Shown in pieces: positions 35,501 through 47,434 of a stretch of DNA of 64,000 bases. Location of the stretch: contig MSED01000002.1 in the NCBI GenBank assembly GCA_002099365.1, positions 2,480,001 to 2,544,000 of the forward strand, in the 5' to 3' direction. Origin of the DNA: Phialophora verrucosa. Its lineage: Eukaryota > Ascomycota > Eurotiomycetes > Chaetothyriales > Herpotrichiellaceae. The position numbers were made by a program, and so were the translations under genes. The notes under the pieces are model-generated. The model made no database searches and was not told the origin of the DNA. It was given only the letters and a program-made list of their open reading frames with translations. Within the stretch, counting starts at the first letter, position 1, and each line of letters begins with the position of its first letter.

Positions 35501-35909
35501 GGAGAGATGGCTTTGGAGCATGAAGGTGCAAGTCATGCGCGATGTTCCTGGTCTGGGCCGCGGCATCAACAGCCAAAGCAGAAACGGGTGGCTGCTGATC
35601 TGTTTGCATGTCCATGATGTCCGCATATTCCATCCCCTCCTGGCCGATCGAAGGAAGATTTTGCACGCTAGGCCGGCGTGGCAGTGCTTCGGTGGCCTTC
35701 TCGTTGGCCTTGTGACGGGAGGCATTGGCTGGCCACGGCTCATTGAGAGGTGAACGAGGAAAGTTGCCGGGTGAAACCGAGCGATCGAGACGTTTGTTTA
35801 TGGGACGGGGAGGGATATCAGGGAGCGTGCCCACGCCATGGGCGGCAGCAGCTTGTTGGACTCGAGCAGGGCGTGGAGGAACCGATGGAGCGACTTGGGC
35901 GGCCGACAT
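32571..35909 (-). CDS. AIM21: AIM21-like actin-patch protein
   Basis: Homologue of fungal Altered Inheritance of Mitochondria protein 21, which in yeast works with Tda2 at cortical actin patches to restrain barbed-end growth. Exons 35909-34916 and 34864-32571 (51-bp intron) give 1,095 residues. The protein is largely disordered. It starts MSAAQVAPSVPPRPARVQ, contains many PxIPPRP and PQIPxRP proline motifs (possible SH3 ligands), and two related RFPSQDIWED motifs each followed by SHH. A conserved block near the C-terminal half reads LRGNFMNDLNQKLGLGPPK and continues to LWTIDEGE. I use the ATG at 35907-35909; the frame extends slightly upstream without an ATG. The long upstream region (35910-37868) separates it from the mutase gene. 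Confidence 0.82.
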
Positions 35910-37868
35910 GATGGGCAATCTAATGCTTGATGTCGACTGTGCAACGAGGTGGTTTTAGCACCAGTACGACAGCATCAATACAGCAGAAAGCAGACCAGGT
36001 GGGATGTTGGGATCGGCGGTGTTCAAGATGGGCAATGACGATAAGGGCGCCGCGAGGGCTGGAATTGTTGGAGAAGCTACGTACCTTTTGGGGTAGGGAT
36101 ACAAAGGAAATCAATGGCAAAGGAAACTCGGCAAGATAATGCACTGCGGTTAGATAGCAAAAGTTATTGATTCAGTAGTGGGAGACCGTCGAATGCAAGC
36201 GAGAAGGGAGATGTATTTGGAGTGAGATGTTTTTCGCTGCTTCGAGCCAGCTGCCGGACTGAGGCAGGAACTTGAACGTGGAAAAGCAGGAACCAACAAC
36301 TGCGGCCGAGGATGCCACCCCTAATTGCCCTACGACCTCCCTCTCACCGATCACAGATCACGAGTCACGCATTCCGGGCTGATGATGCACGGCTGCCACA
36401 CTGGGAATCCATGCCCGTTGGTAACTGGCTCATCGCCCGTCACCGCCCCTGCGGGTGAGAAGACTGCTAGGCTTACGTAGGCATAGTTGCGCCTCAATCC
36501 TCACGATCCGGGCTAGGCGGGGTATGTTCGCGTGCTCATACGTGCTTGCCGTGCCTTATGAACAAATCTGCGCGTCTTTTGCCAGTCAGAAGACAAGCAG
36601 CAAAAAGCAAATCTGATGCCGTTGGGTAATCGCATGCGGTTAGCAGTTGGGTCAGATGAAAGAAATGCCCTCCCCGTCATTGGCGGGAGGGCTTTTTCGC
36701 TCAGGAACTGAGGAACGTGGCCACTCACCTTTGAGAATCATTCCCACCGGATGACGTGGTGCATGCCTGGTCCTCGCGATCGTTGTTCAACCACTTCTCG
36801 ATCGATCGCATATGAAAGTTCGGTTTTATTTCCCATTACTCTTGATCTATGATGTTTAATCGACGGCTGGAAGTGATATAAAAGCGGCCAAAGTCGCGGG
36901 CGCTTCTCACATCTCGAAGTTATCCTAGACGGAGAGCAAAAACGCCAAGGTTCGGGGTGCCGAGTATGGCTTTTCAAGTCCCTGACGAGTCTTCGATGTC
37001 TATGCCTTCTTGAACCTGCAGGTACATACGAGTACCTCGGGTCGTTTCGCTGGTCCTTTTTTAATCAAGTGATGACCCCGCAGATGTCATATTTGAGGAC
37101 ACCGACAGCAAGAACAATCATTTGGTCCTACGAGTATATAGGAGTTGTGGCTCCTTGCAGAGCAATACGATAGGTGAGCGGATGTATATAGCAATGTGCA
37201 AGTAACATAGCAACCTCTGCGGCAGGCCCCAATGTCATAAATCATCAAAGAGTCTTACACAGTCTGGTTAGCGAACACTGCGCCTCTCAACGACGTGCTG
37301 GAGGAACAAACCCACAGTGGACCTTGACAGGTTTCATGACCAGACTGAATGAATGAGCCATTTTGCTCCTGCTCCACATGGCCCAGAGGGGAAGTTTCGT
37401 CAGGTTACGAGTAGATGGATACTTCATGCCGACTCGGCATTAAGTACATTTGAGATAGCTGAACCCCTCACGCTCTCTTCTCGATTATCTGGCGTCTTCG
37501 ACTCAGTTAACCATCTCGGTCTTTTGTTGCTTCCCCGGTTGTACTAGCCTTCCCCGCATTTTCGTCTGGACATGGCTCGGTCCAGACCATGCAAGAGTTC
37601 TCGCAGGACGGTTCATGTGCCTGGATGGCGTGACCGCAAAACTTTTTCTGAATGACTGCCAAAGTCTTCGCTGCAGTGCTCTGAGGACGTCTCGGTACGG
37701 CGGGGTGTTTCTGTGCCGGCCCTTGTTCCGGGATCCATCTAGTCTAGAATCTATGTACACAGCACCTGGAAGGTCGCTCTGCTTCATCCCCGTAGAAAAG
37801 ACCTGCTCTCCACGGCGGCAAAACGGAAATATGTCCAAGGTCAAAGATTGCACTGTTACAACATCTCT
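35910..37868. other. Intergenic region upstream of AIM21
   Basis: Nearly 2 kb. It contains the AIM21 promoter/5' UTR and the 3' flank of the mutase gene. A perfect 8-bp hairpin (GCCCTCCC 36667-36674 with GGGAGGGC 36685-36692) is followed by five T. Open frames such as 37503-37853 (minus) have no recognisable features. Confidence 0.4.
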
Positions 37869-39750
37869 TCACCATTGACGATTCAGGACTCGAGAATTAC
37901 CGTCCTTCATCGCGGTCGCGGTCCGGCTGCTCGCATTCAGGCCCTCCTTTCCACTGGTCTCGACCCGGCCTCCCAACTCGGTCTTCCCACCAGTCATCCG
38001 TCTTCCAACAACGACACTGCCGTTGGTCTTCTGCTTGCCGAATAGCTGTGCGCCGTCCACTAGTCGTCTCTCGGTATTCTGCCGACCGTTGACAAAGTCA
38101 GGGTAGTTGAGGGTCAGCTCTACTGAGCCATTGACGAGGTGATCGACAGCTTCGACGCCAAGCATGAATGAGTGGTCCTGGTTGCCGACCTCGTACTTCC
38201 AGGATCCAAAGCGGCCACGACTCCAGATACCCTTCTCCTGCAGGTAAGGCAACATCTGTTTGAGGGCCCCATCACGCTCCAAGCTCGGAGTGGGGTAACC
38301 ATGGTCGAAGCGACGGTGGTAAGTTGAAACGATCTCGTCCTCGGGTTTGAGCATTTCGGTGTTGACAAGACCTTGGATACAATCTTTGAGAAGGGTCTCC
38401 TGGTTGACAGGCTTCATACTGGATTCGGAGACTTCCAGCATGATCGACCAGTACGGGCCTTCTTTGGCCTGCATGCTTTGTCTTCGGGATCCGTTTGCGA
38501 GCTGAAGGGTCGGGAGCTTGACGTTCTTCTGTGGTTGGTTGTAAGGGGAGTAGTTGGAGAAGATAGTCGCTCGGTAGAAGGGGCAGTTATCCTCAGGGAA
38601 GTAGAGCCAGCATTTGTCGCCAATCCGCTCGGGTCGCGAACCTCTAATCCCTACGCCGATGACATGAGTGCTGCTGTAGAACAAATTTTTGGACCAGCCG
38701 ATAAGTTTCTCGTCCTGCATAGCCTCGGCTAGGGAGTCAACGGCCATGGTGCTGACAAGGCGTTCGTAGCGGATAGTGGTGCCATCTTCCAAGAGCACCT
38801 GCTGTTTGTCCGCATCGACTGTCTTCACCGTCCCCTTCTTGCCGAAGCGCTTCTTCTCGTCTGGAAGAGTCTTCGCCACGGCGATCCAGATGCCGCCGGT
38901 GCCATCCCGGGCAGGGAACCTGAAGGTAGCGTTAGGTCCCCAGTTACCCGCCACCTTGTTTAGAATAACATTCTTGGTCACAGCCTTCAGATTGGGAGCG
39001 GCCACACGTTCACCCATCCATTCGGCTTGCATCTGCCCCGTTGATCAGAGACGCAGTATAGCGACTACCCAGGGTCCACTCACCTTCGTTGTTGGTACCG
39101 CCCAAACCTTGAAATTGTAAGGTCTCATGAAGAGGTCGCAAAGGCCAACGCCCTGGTTCCGCACCAGCCACTCGTCAAAGTTTTTGGGCTTTGTATTTGC
39201 AACTCTTGCTTCCATGGCAGCGTCGATCAAACCCTCCATGCATACCACTTGGTCCTCCTTAGGCAGCATGGAGATATTGTTCTGGAAGGGATATGGTACC
39301 CATAGTCCTTTGCAGCGGACGTAGGATATTCTCTGATGTGTATACCAGTCGTCTTCGCTCGGCAGGGCCTCGTCGATGCAGTCATCGAAGTACTTGTAGT
39401 GGGAGAAGATGACGTGACCGCCGACATCGTAGAGCTGAATCGCAATTAGCCATGCCATTCTGAGCTTCGCGCATAATTGCACACACAAATCCTTCCTTGG
39501 TCACATCAGTAGAGGCAAGCCCTCCCGGAGTCTCGTTCGAGTCAATTATCATCCACGAGGGACCGTCCTAAAAAGCGATTAACCGTTGGATCCACGCCGG
39601 CGCATGAGGTACACACAATCTGATTGAGTCTTTTAGCAGCGCCCAAACCAGTTGGACCAGCGCCGATGACTAGGATATCGACTGAACTGTAGGACGCATA
39701 TTAGTTGCGGCGAGGGGTGGATTTGGACGAGGCGCATACATATCAGGCAT
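37869..39750 (-). CDS. UDP-galactopyranose mutase
   Basis: Flavoenzyme that interconverts UDP-galactopyranose and UDP-galactofuranose for galactofuranose-containing wall glycans; cytosolic in fungi. Five exons: 39750-39740 (11 nt), 39686-39617, 39567-39487, 39434-39084 and 39032-37869. Introns are 53, 49, 52 and 51 bp, all GT-AG. The total is 558 residues, slightly longer than many fungal relatives (about 510) because of a Gly/Ser/Thr-rich C-terminal insert before RVLNRQW. Motifs are VDILVIGAGPTGLGAAKRLN (FAD), ETPGGLAST, YDVGGHVIFSHYKYFDD (flexible active-site loop), MRPYNFKVWAVPTTKMQAEW, and near the end GRFGSWKYEVGNQDHSFMLG. The tiny first exon MPDI is required to reach a start ATG. The gene is usually called ugmA or glfA in Aspergillus. 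Confidence 0.92.
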
Positions 39751-41134
39751 TGTGGGCAAGTCTTCTGGATGCAAAGCAGTAAATGAGTGTGAAAACAGGA
39801 CGCGGCGCGGTGTTTTGTCTGCACAACACTGACTGTTGACGCTGAATATTTACAGAGAGACAGGGTGAACGAGGCGAGTGTTTGACACCTCAGGCATCTC
39901 AACGAGATCCGCGCCGCCAGAAAAAGTTGACGGCTGCTAACACTTGCAGTCGCGGCGCAGGGTCTTGGCAGGGGACCATCTCCCCACCAACCAACCCTTT
40001 CACAAACCTTTGTGTCAGTACCGAGTACTCTACGGAGTAAAATCGATGCGGGTCTCACCCAGCTTAGGGCGCAAATAGCATCAACGTCGACACGGCTAAA
40101 GAACACAGTGGCACAAGCATGGGGAGTGCGATCAGCATCAGGTGTTGCAGCCTTGTATTCAGGGGCTGGCCATGCTCCTGAACCGCGCATGGAGTACTCC
40201 GTACCTATGTAGATTTCACCATTTCCAGTCCTGCACTCTGATCCAATCCATCTGGCCATGTGCTCACGGCGCTCTATTTTCTACGTGTCAGAGTTATAGT
40301 CGCTGGTGACTGAGTAGATAAGAAGCGACGTAGCACACAGCCAAACTTGGTGTGGCCAATGACGGTTTGATTCACTTGCGGCTCCATAATGGGTACAGCT
40401 CGGACACATCCCGGAAACGTCATCCGTACTGGTAGGAGGCCTCCAGATGCTCGCCTGCGGGTGTCGCTGCCAACATGGTGGCCGATGACAGGAGACGATC
40501 TTACGGACTGCGGTCAAAACTGACCGGACAAAGTGATGCCAAACACAGATGTCGGTCCGCGTTAACTAGAGCCCGCTGTCACCATCCCAGCACATAGCAA
40601 GGTGACCCAGTCTGAGGCCGAGACTACTCATAGGATGGGAGGATGAAAACCGGAGATGGTGCACTCTGAAGATAATGGGATGAAGACGGTTGATAGTGTG
40701 TTCCCCCCTATTGGCCGACGTGCCATCATGATCAGGTTGATTGCCGTAAAGTGGCTGTGCATGGAGATTGGGCAGTTTTAGGGGACCGCGCTCGCCCCAG
40801 CGGAAATCTCAGGAGAATTTTTGGCTTTGCGGACTGAACCCTGGCACTTGGACGTTCCCGCGCTTTTCGCCGATAGTGAATTGCCAACCTGCGTCTGGGA
40901 GAGTACCATCTCAAATTTTTGAATCAGCATCTGCTGTGTGGCCGTCGTCTCTTTAGTTCCCCTCGCGCTGCCTTGGATATCTTGATAGAACTGGCTCTCC
41001 TCAAGAGTTCAAACGGCATTTCCAAGTTGTTGCAGCCGAAGACCTTTTCGCGGTCATCGGGACCCTTCTCCTTTCAGGACTTTCTCACCCACTCTCGTCC
41101 TCTATCACCCCGACTGCTACCGACCACCGACACC
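39751..41134. other. Divergent intergenic region, mutase / sugar transporter
   Basis: The mutase starts leftward at 39750 and the TPT-family transporter rightward at 41135. Both products act in nucleotide-sugar metabolism or transport, so shared control is imaginable but unproved. A run of TC-rich sequence before 41135 resembles a fungal core promoter/5' UTR. No gene is visible. Confidence 0.4.
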
Positions 41135-42511
41135 ATGGCGGACGCCGAGAAGAAAGTGCGCGTGTCTGGCGAACAAGCGAGAGTAGAGCCGGCGGCATCT
41201 TCTGCTTCGATACTGCCGACGACAGAGAAACCTCAACCCCCGAAACCTTCGCTACACCCGGCCTTCTACGTAGTGTAAGTCGCCTATGTGCCAAGGGCGT
41301 CCACCGGTTAACGATCTCGCAGGACATGGATCGGCTTCAGCGGCGGCGTGATCTTGTTCAACAAGTGGCTACTGGACACACTCGGATTCAAATTCCCTAT
41401 CACTCTGACAGCATGGCATATGCTGTTTGCGACGTTCATGACCCAGCTCCTTGCGCGAACTACCTCTCTCCTCGACGGCCGCAAGACCGTCAAGATGACC
41501 GGAAAGGTCTACCTTAGAGCTATCCTCCCCATCGGATTTTTCTTCAGCTTGAGCTTGATCTGCGGAAATAAAGCGTACCTCTATCTGAGCGTCGCCTTCA
41601 TCCAGATGCTGAAAGTGAGTTGGAATTAAGGCGAAAGAGAAAGGGCAGACACTGACACATTGGACAGGCCTGCATGCCGGTTGCGGTTCTTCTGACTACG
41701 TGGGCAATGGGCGTGGCGCCTCCGAGCCTGAAGACGTTGGGAAATGTATCGTTCATCGTTGTCGGCGTGGTCATTGCGTCCTACGGGTCCATCGAGTTCA
41801 ATCTAACGGGCTTCTTGTACCAAGCCGGCGGTATCACATTCGAGGCCACACGATTAGTGCTCGTTCAACGTCTCCTCAGCTCGGCGGAATACAAGATGGA
41901 TCCATTGGTCTCCCTCTACTACTTCGCGCCCGTCTGCGCCGTCATGAACGGTCTGACGGCCATGATCGTCGAGATCCCCTCGATGAGCATGAAGAATGTC
42001 TACGACGTTGGTATATTCACGCTGGTGGCTAATGCAATGGTCGCTTTCCTTCTCAACGTCTCTGTTGTCTTCCTGGTAAGTCGGGATCCTCCAAAGCCAC
42101 TTGGCCCTCCATCCGTGTCGTTTGATGTCCCTTTCTGACAGGGAATAGATTGGGAAAACTTCTTCGCTTGTCCTCACGTTGTGCGGCATTCTCAAAGATA
42201 TCCTTCTCGTCGCCGCTTCCATGTTGATCTGGGGCACGCCTGTTACAAACCTGCAATTTTTCGGATATTCGATTGCCCTGGGAGGCATGCTCTACTACAG
42301 ACTGGGCGCCGAGCAGCTCAAAGGGCATCTCCAACAGGCAGGACGGTCCTGGTCTGAGTTCGGCGTCCAGAGACCCGCCTTGCGCAAAGCACTTGTTTTC
42401 GGATTGGTCCTCCTAACGATCTTCCTGTTACTGGGCGGTTTGGCTCCGACATACGCACCAGCGCAGACCAAGAATCTGAAGGACATCTTCAGCACTGGGC
42501 TCGGCTCATGA
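41135..42511 (+). CDS. Triose-phosphate-transporter-family (nucleotide-)sugar transporter
   Basis: TPT-domain member of the drug/metabolite transporter superfamily, 400 residues, probably Golgi or ER membrane. Exons 41135-41274, 41323-41614, 41668-42075 and 42149-42511; introns of 48, 53 and 73 bp. About ten membrane segments are evident, starting with VTWIGFSGGVILFNKWLLD, a typical TPT opening. Others are LICGNKAYLYLSVAFIQMLK (conserved Lys at the end of TM4) and TSSLVLTLCGILKDILLVAA (Lys-Asp pair). The N-terminal 45 residues are hydrophilic. The start ATG sits in a strong context (CACCATGG). The substrate is undetermined. UDP-galactofuranose or another nucleotide sugar is tempting given the divergent mutase gene, but most fungal members of this family are uncharacterised. 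Confidence 0.85.
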
Positions 42512-43789
42512 ACGACCTTCGAGGACGCAGGAGATATCAACCGCGGGGAGGAACCCTCTACACCGGGGATCGACTTGTACAGGAGAGTCGCAAATTCGCA
42601 GCACATAGACTTTCCAACTTGTACGATATTCAACGCACAGTCACGGAGTTTGGATCGGCATGGCAAAGGTTAGAACAGATTGCGGTTTATACTTTGGCTG
42701 TTGCGCCGTCTTCAGCTGGTGACATACTAACCATGTTGCATTGGACACTGCCAGATCGTACGAGTACGAGGTCTTTCGTAGGAGGCTGGGAGAGGGTGTG
42801 CGATAAGCATGTGGCAGTGACGGAAGGCCTGGGCCCGTGCTCAGAACTGCGCTGCAGCGCCGTACGAGTAGTGGAAAAGGCGAAATGGCGTGCGAGCGCG
42901 CTCTTAGCGGACGCCCAGCCTGTTAGGTTGGCTCTTCCCCACAATCTTTTTTGCCGTCTTCGGTTGAACGCATCGAGAACTCTGTGCACGTCCAGGCATC
43001 AGAGGCTGATCCGCCACAGGTGGATTGGCTGGCTGGGCAATTAAGGCCAGGCAAGAGATGCTGGACCCTGACTTGCCCTTCGAGGGCTCCATCTTATCCA
43101 AGGCCAGTGGATTTCGCCTTACGGGTCCGATTTTCACGTATGGTTTGCCTGCGATTTGTGCACCCCAAACCTGCTGTGGATCTGATACCACAAAATGTGC
43201 TTGCTTATGCAGATGCCATGCAGCTCACGCCTCAATCGACTCGTCCCAATGGCCTTTGCCCGATCACGGTTGCGTTCCTGGCAATCCTTGTGCGTGACCT
43301 GGAGACTTTACTGCTTTTAGGCACTCTCGTCGCCAAAAGGCATCCCGAATTCTGATGTATCCCTGCCCGTTGCCGTGAAGCCGCCGCTCAGACCTCGCGT
43401 CTTGTCAGGATCCACCACTTACAGCATAGCTACTGACGGGGAATCAGTAGACCGCAAAATCCCCAGATTCTGGCTTTTCGCTGCGGTTCTCTCAGCTTGC
43501 GACCTTGCCTCATTCTGTTCCAGCTCTCTCGCTCAAATACCTTCCTTCTCCCTGCCCTGACCCATCTTCTGTTGACTATCACGGCTACTTTGGCTTCATT
43601 TGGTCGCTGCCTCCTATACCTGAGGTCTCCAGCCTGCTCCCCCACCTCATCAGTGCTTTTCTGAACTTGGCCTCACTTCGGCGCATACCTACATTCAGTT
43701 GTTAGCTGTAGCCATCACTGCCGCCGCATCTATCGTTTGGATCAGTATCCTTTGACGGGTATCGCATAGTCTTCAACCCCATTGCGAAC
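42512..43789. other. Intergenic region upstream of the 43790 gene
   Basis: About 1.3 kb. The TC-rich stretch around 43490-43720 resembles the promoter/5' leader of the next gene. No open frame with domain features. Confidence 0.4.
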
Positions 43790-44746
43790 ATGTCATTTGT
43801 CCCTCTGGAACAGCAACAGCTCCCGACTCCTTCTGACACGCCCAAGGCGATGGATCAGGACGAACCCTCGCCAGCCTCATATGCCAACCACTCAACTACC
43901 TACACCCCAATTGACAGCATGACGCCCATTTCGACAAACCCATCGCGGAAGCGATCACGAGATGAAACTGCCTTTGACGCGGAAGTGGACGGCTCTTATT
44001 TCGCTTCAGTCTCGACCCCAGCACCAATACCAGAGGAGGAGCCAATCTACGGTGAGGGCATGGTGTTACTGAACCCGAAGACCGGTATATCAGTTTCTGC
44101 CGAGAGTCAGACTGGCACCTGGTACGAGGAGAAGGCAGACGAGACGGCACTCAAAGAAGAAATCGCTGCCGCTTACAGTCGGCCAAAGATGCCAACCAGC
44201 CGAAAGTCCGTCAGATTGTCTCAGGCATCGATTCGTCTTCCCCTCGATACTGGTGTCGCCTCGGCGCCAGCCAGCCCCCCCAAAACAGCCCTTGATCGAC
44301 CAGAATTTGACGAGGCGACAATCGCGCTGGGTGTCGGATGGACCAAGATGGAATCCGAAAGCGAGTCTCTGCAGACAGCGGCGAGAGGCTGGGCAAGGTA
44401 TATCGACAACCACTATTCTAGAGCCATTCACGGCGCACAATTCCTCCTGAGAAATGCAGGCCTTGATGCGTATCTTGTCGGATGTCAAGAGGGCTTTTTC
44501 CTTTTCACGGAAAGTTTGTTGGAAGGAAAGCTTGTTGGTAGAACTTGGGAGACATGTCTTCAAAACCTCAGATCTCAGCCTATGGTGTTTGAGGGTGACG
44601 AGGTCTTGCGAGCGGAGAGAACACCCGGCCCAGAAGCTATTCAATCACAACTCCCGCAGCAATCTCAGGCGGAAAATTCGGCCGACTACACTCGCTTTGA
44701 TAGTCCACAGCCGGTTGCTGTTCCGGGTGGTATGGATCTTGACTGA
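43790..44746 (+). CDS. Conserved fungal protein of unknown function
   Basis: Intronless gene of 318 residues. The N-terminal 100 residues are Ser/Thr/Pro-rich with a likely nuclear localisation run (NPSRKRSRDE). A middle part has EEPIYGEGMVLLNPKTG and a Tyr/Trp motif (TGTWYEEKADE). The C-terminal half forms a compact predicted helical region: TIALGVGWTKMESESESLQT, ARGWARYIDNHY and LDAYLVGCQEGFFLFTESLL. Codon use is smooth over the whole frame and the ATG is preceded by a TC-rich leader. I know no function for it. The NLS-like run suggests nuclear residence. Confidence 0.7.
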   Translation: MSFVPLEQQQLPTPSDTPKAMDQDEPSPASYANHSTTYTPIDSMTPISTNPSRKRSRDETAFDAEVDGSYFASVSTPAPIPEEEPIYGEGMVLLNPKTGISVSAESQTGTWYEEKADETALKEEIAAAYSRPKMPTSRKSVRLSQASIRLPLDTGVASAPASPPKTALDRPEFDEATIALGVGWTKMESESESLQTAARGWARYIDNHYSRAIHGAQFLLRNAGLDAYLVGCQEGFFLFTESLLEGKLVGRTWETCLQNLRSQPMVFEGDEVLRAERTPGPEAIQSQLPQQSQAENSADYTRFDSPQPVAVPGGMDLD

Positions 44747-45225
44747 ACGACCGTTTTTCTGCAGGGCGCGAGCTCTCAGGTCAGCAGGGGTCTAGACCGC
44801 CCTTCCTCGGGGAAACCGGCCATGAACCGTAATCAGCGCTGATTCAGCTGAATGAGGTGCTTGAGAATATGGTGCCGAGTTCCCAACTCCGAGCTGGGAT
44901 CGCAAGTTATCCGAGGAGCTTGGCCTCCGGGCCCGGGCTGTGTGGCCATCCCGAAGTACAACCAGGGCGCACCCCGTGAGACGCTGGCAAAGAGTGTGTT
45001 GGCGAGAGTTTGGCCCTGCATGTGCTATAGCATACTGCTGGCTACCCGCTTGATACAACGACGATGCCTACGTGCCTGCTCCAATCGCATCAAGGCTTGA
45101 GGCACTAGTGCTGATTTACCACATTGCGGGCATACATGCTCGATGTAAACACCACAAGCCGGGAAGAGACCCACGACGCCATCTCACGCAAGCATACAGA
45201 GGCCGACACTTTTGTCGACTAGAAC
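44747..45225. other. Short intergenic region, convergent ends
   Basis: About 480 bp between the stops of the 43790 gene and the minus-strand ABM-like gene. No coding evidence. Confidence 0.4.
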
Positions 45226-45867
45226 CTATCCCAGAACATATTCCATCTCGAACACTTCTGCCTCAACGTTTTGCACATCAGCCACGGCAGTGCTCTTCTC
45301 GCCACTCTCGAACCATATCCAAGTTTTGACGCCCCCTGCGTCTTTGCCGCCAAAAGCCGAGACACTGTTTGTCGCCTCGCCCATCTGTTTAAACACCTTG
45401 TGCTGTTTTTGCACTACAGCACTTAGATCCCATCCGCCAGCACCACCTGCGCCCTGGTAGCTGCTTTCCCACTTTGACTCCCAGCCCGCCACATCTGACT
45501 CGGGAATCTTGTACACCCTAACCCTCAGCTTCTTTGGTCTCCCTGCAGTACTTCCGAGCACGCCAACATCGCCGTCGATGTGCCGCACGACATCTACTGT
45601 CACATACTGGCCGATACTCTTGGCCATAGTTACCGCGTCCGGAGTTGACAGAAATTTGATGTGGTCGTCCCCGCTTTGCCAGCCGCCGACGAGATAATAT
45701 AGATCCTGGTCCGTTGGAGCAGCGGCGTGGTACAGCTGAAAGGGAATCCCATCTGCGGCATCGGTCGCCAAATTGCATGCGCGGGTCCACGTCGAGGTGA
45801 AGGAGTCAGGTACGTTGGAGGAGAAGGAGGGGTGGAGGCGCACGGTTGCGATCTCGATCAAGGGCAT
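45226..45867 (-). CDS. Dimeric alpha/beta-barrel (ABM-like) hypothetical protein
   Basis: Intronless gene of 213 residues. It begins MPLIEIATVRLHP, a pattern of small fungal proteins with one or two antibiotic-biosynthesis-monooxygenase-like ferredoxin folds. The YLVGGWQSGDDHIKFLSTPD region (beta strand, then W and H) fits the first fold. The second half (AEVFEMEYVLG) ends with a beta strand. There is no signal peptide, no membrane segment and no cofactor motif. Such proteins are widespread in ascomycetes without assigned function; the fold call is from the pattern only. Confidence 0.62.
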   Translation of the reverse strand: MPLIEIATVRLHPSFSSNVPDSFTSTWTRACNLATDAADGIPFQLYHAAAPTDQDLYYLVGGWQSGDDHIKFLSTPDAVTMAKSIGQYVTVDVVRHIDGDVGVLGSTAGRPKKLRVRVYKIPESDVAGWESKWESSYQGAGGAGGWDLSAVVQKQHKVFKQMGEATNSVSAFGGKDAGGVKTWIWFESGEKSTAVADVQNVEAEVFEMEYVLG

Positions 45868-46531
45868 CTTGAAGGGTGTGGTGTCGGAGCTCGAGTCAGT
45901 TTACCCAGACACGATGTGAAATTGAAGGTCGCGAGCGAGAACAGACGCTCTTGAAGAGATGAAGGGGTCTCATCATGCACATAAGGACGTGCGACTCTTA
46001 TATATACACAGCAGCAGCGCAGTGAGCTCTGCATTTACACTCCTCCACTAAAACATACATAAAATCCACCAAATTATCCGTGGCGCTTGGTCTTCAAAAA
46101 TTACAACCTCCAGGATAATGATAGCCACCATGAGAAGGAAATCCAAGAGAGCGAGCTGTGATCGACATTACATATACCCTATCCAGTAATGGCAGTCGAT
46201 GCCGTGTAAGCGAGAGAATTACTTACGAGTGTATCATTGTGCTGACGCTGGGGTCGGTAAGTGGTCGTCTCAAGTGGACTGACAGGCGTGACAGTCGTGA
46301 CAGTGTGACACTTAAGAGAGAGTGCGCCAGCAGCGCTCAATGGATGAACGTACAACTACACCGAATGCTACTTCCCAGCACTGAACTCTAAACGAACTTA
46401 TTTGTCAGCGAGCACTATCCTCGGCAGATGTTCGGCTTTCGGAGGTTCTTTCCTCCATGCTGATCAAATGCTCATCAGCTACGAACCTCTTCCCTCTGTG
46501 TTTGTTTCCACTTCCCTCAGCCAGCCGCACA
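45868..46531. other. Divergent intergenic region upstream of the bZIP-type gene
   Basis: 664 bp between divergent starts at 45867 (minus) and 46532 (plus). A TATATATA run lies near 46000. It holds two promoters; nothing else is seen. Confidence 0.4.
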
Positions 46532-47434
46532 ATGCCCGAGCCGGTAGTCGTCTCTAAATCCTCAGAGGATGACTGGCATGGTGTTACAGATCCGAAAACG
46601 CGGAAGAAGATCCAGGACAAGTTGGCTCAAAGAGCGAGACGTGGGTGCTCCTTTCGATCCTGTCTGTCCTAACTGGACTGTCGCAATCTCTGTGTTTGAA
46701 CAATCTTCCTGGTCAGGTGGGCGGTTCACTCTATGGTACAGCTCTGATGTTTATTGAGTTGAACAGCCGGCAACTTCTACGCCGTAGCCGCTGCGATAGG
46801 GTTTATGAATGCAAGTTGTTCTGATTGATATGTTCTGACAGGTACACGCCTCCGAGAAGCGAAAAGACAGAATTCACAGCCGACGAGCCAACGAGCTAAA
46901 GAGAAGACAAGCCATGAAAGCCCAATGATCCAGTACCAATCTCACACATCCGGAGTCAATGCTCATCTCGACCTTCCCAACGGCCTCGAGGAACTTGCCC
47001 TTGCTTCACCCTTATGTCGAAAATGCTCATCTCCGATTACACCCATAGGACAGGGCCCCGATATTGGCTATGAACCTTGTCCATCAATGACGGTCATCTC
47101 TGCCATGTACATCAACGGCATTATTCTGGGTCTCAATAGCTGTACCGTTGTCCCACAGACGTCGTCACCCACGGGTCCAGACGTTCCGTTCTCTTTACAA
47201 CCCACCTTTCTCCAACTGACCACCATACATCAACCCGGAATTGACCGCTTTCCATTTCCTAAGATGCGGGATAACATGATCAGTATGTACACCACCATTG
47301 ACGAGGAGGAATTTGGGCGCGACCTGTGCACTCAGCCAAGCTTCACCATTACGACTGGCATGGCTCCATGGGACCCGAAAGCATGGAAGATTGAAAGATA
47401 TTTCGCGGCTAAATGGGGCTTTTTATTTTATTGA
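46532..47434 (+). CDS. bZIP-type / DUF3425 transcription-factor-like protein
   Basis: Predicted DNA-binding protein of 233 residues. Exons 46532-46640 and 46842-47434. The intron is 201 bp, long for this window. The N-terminus reads SSEDDWHGVTDPKTRKKIQD then KLAQRARRTRLREAKRQNSQ, the basic region of the fungal bZIP-like group, with the intron inside the second Arg codon. No heptad leucine zipper follows. The C-terminal part (FPFPKMRDNMISMYTTIDEE, later GMAPWDPKAWKI) matches the DUF3425 domain that accompanies these basic regions. It is short compared with many relatives, so an exon could be hidden in the long intron. Target genes are unknown. Confidence 0.72.

Noticed and set aside
37503..37853. 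116-codon minus-strand frame next to the mutase
   Set aside because: Lies in the mutase 3' flank with no motif or start context.
45226..45867. Calling the 45.2-kb protein an active antibiotic-biosynthesis monooxygenase
   Set aside because: Only a loose fold-level resemblance; no catalytic residues can be assigned.
46641..46841. Hidden exon in the long intron of the DUF3425 gene
   Set aside because: No in-frame segment with both splice sites improves the bZIP region; the single 201-bp intron is simplest.
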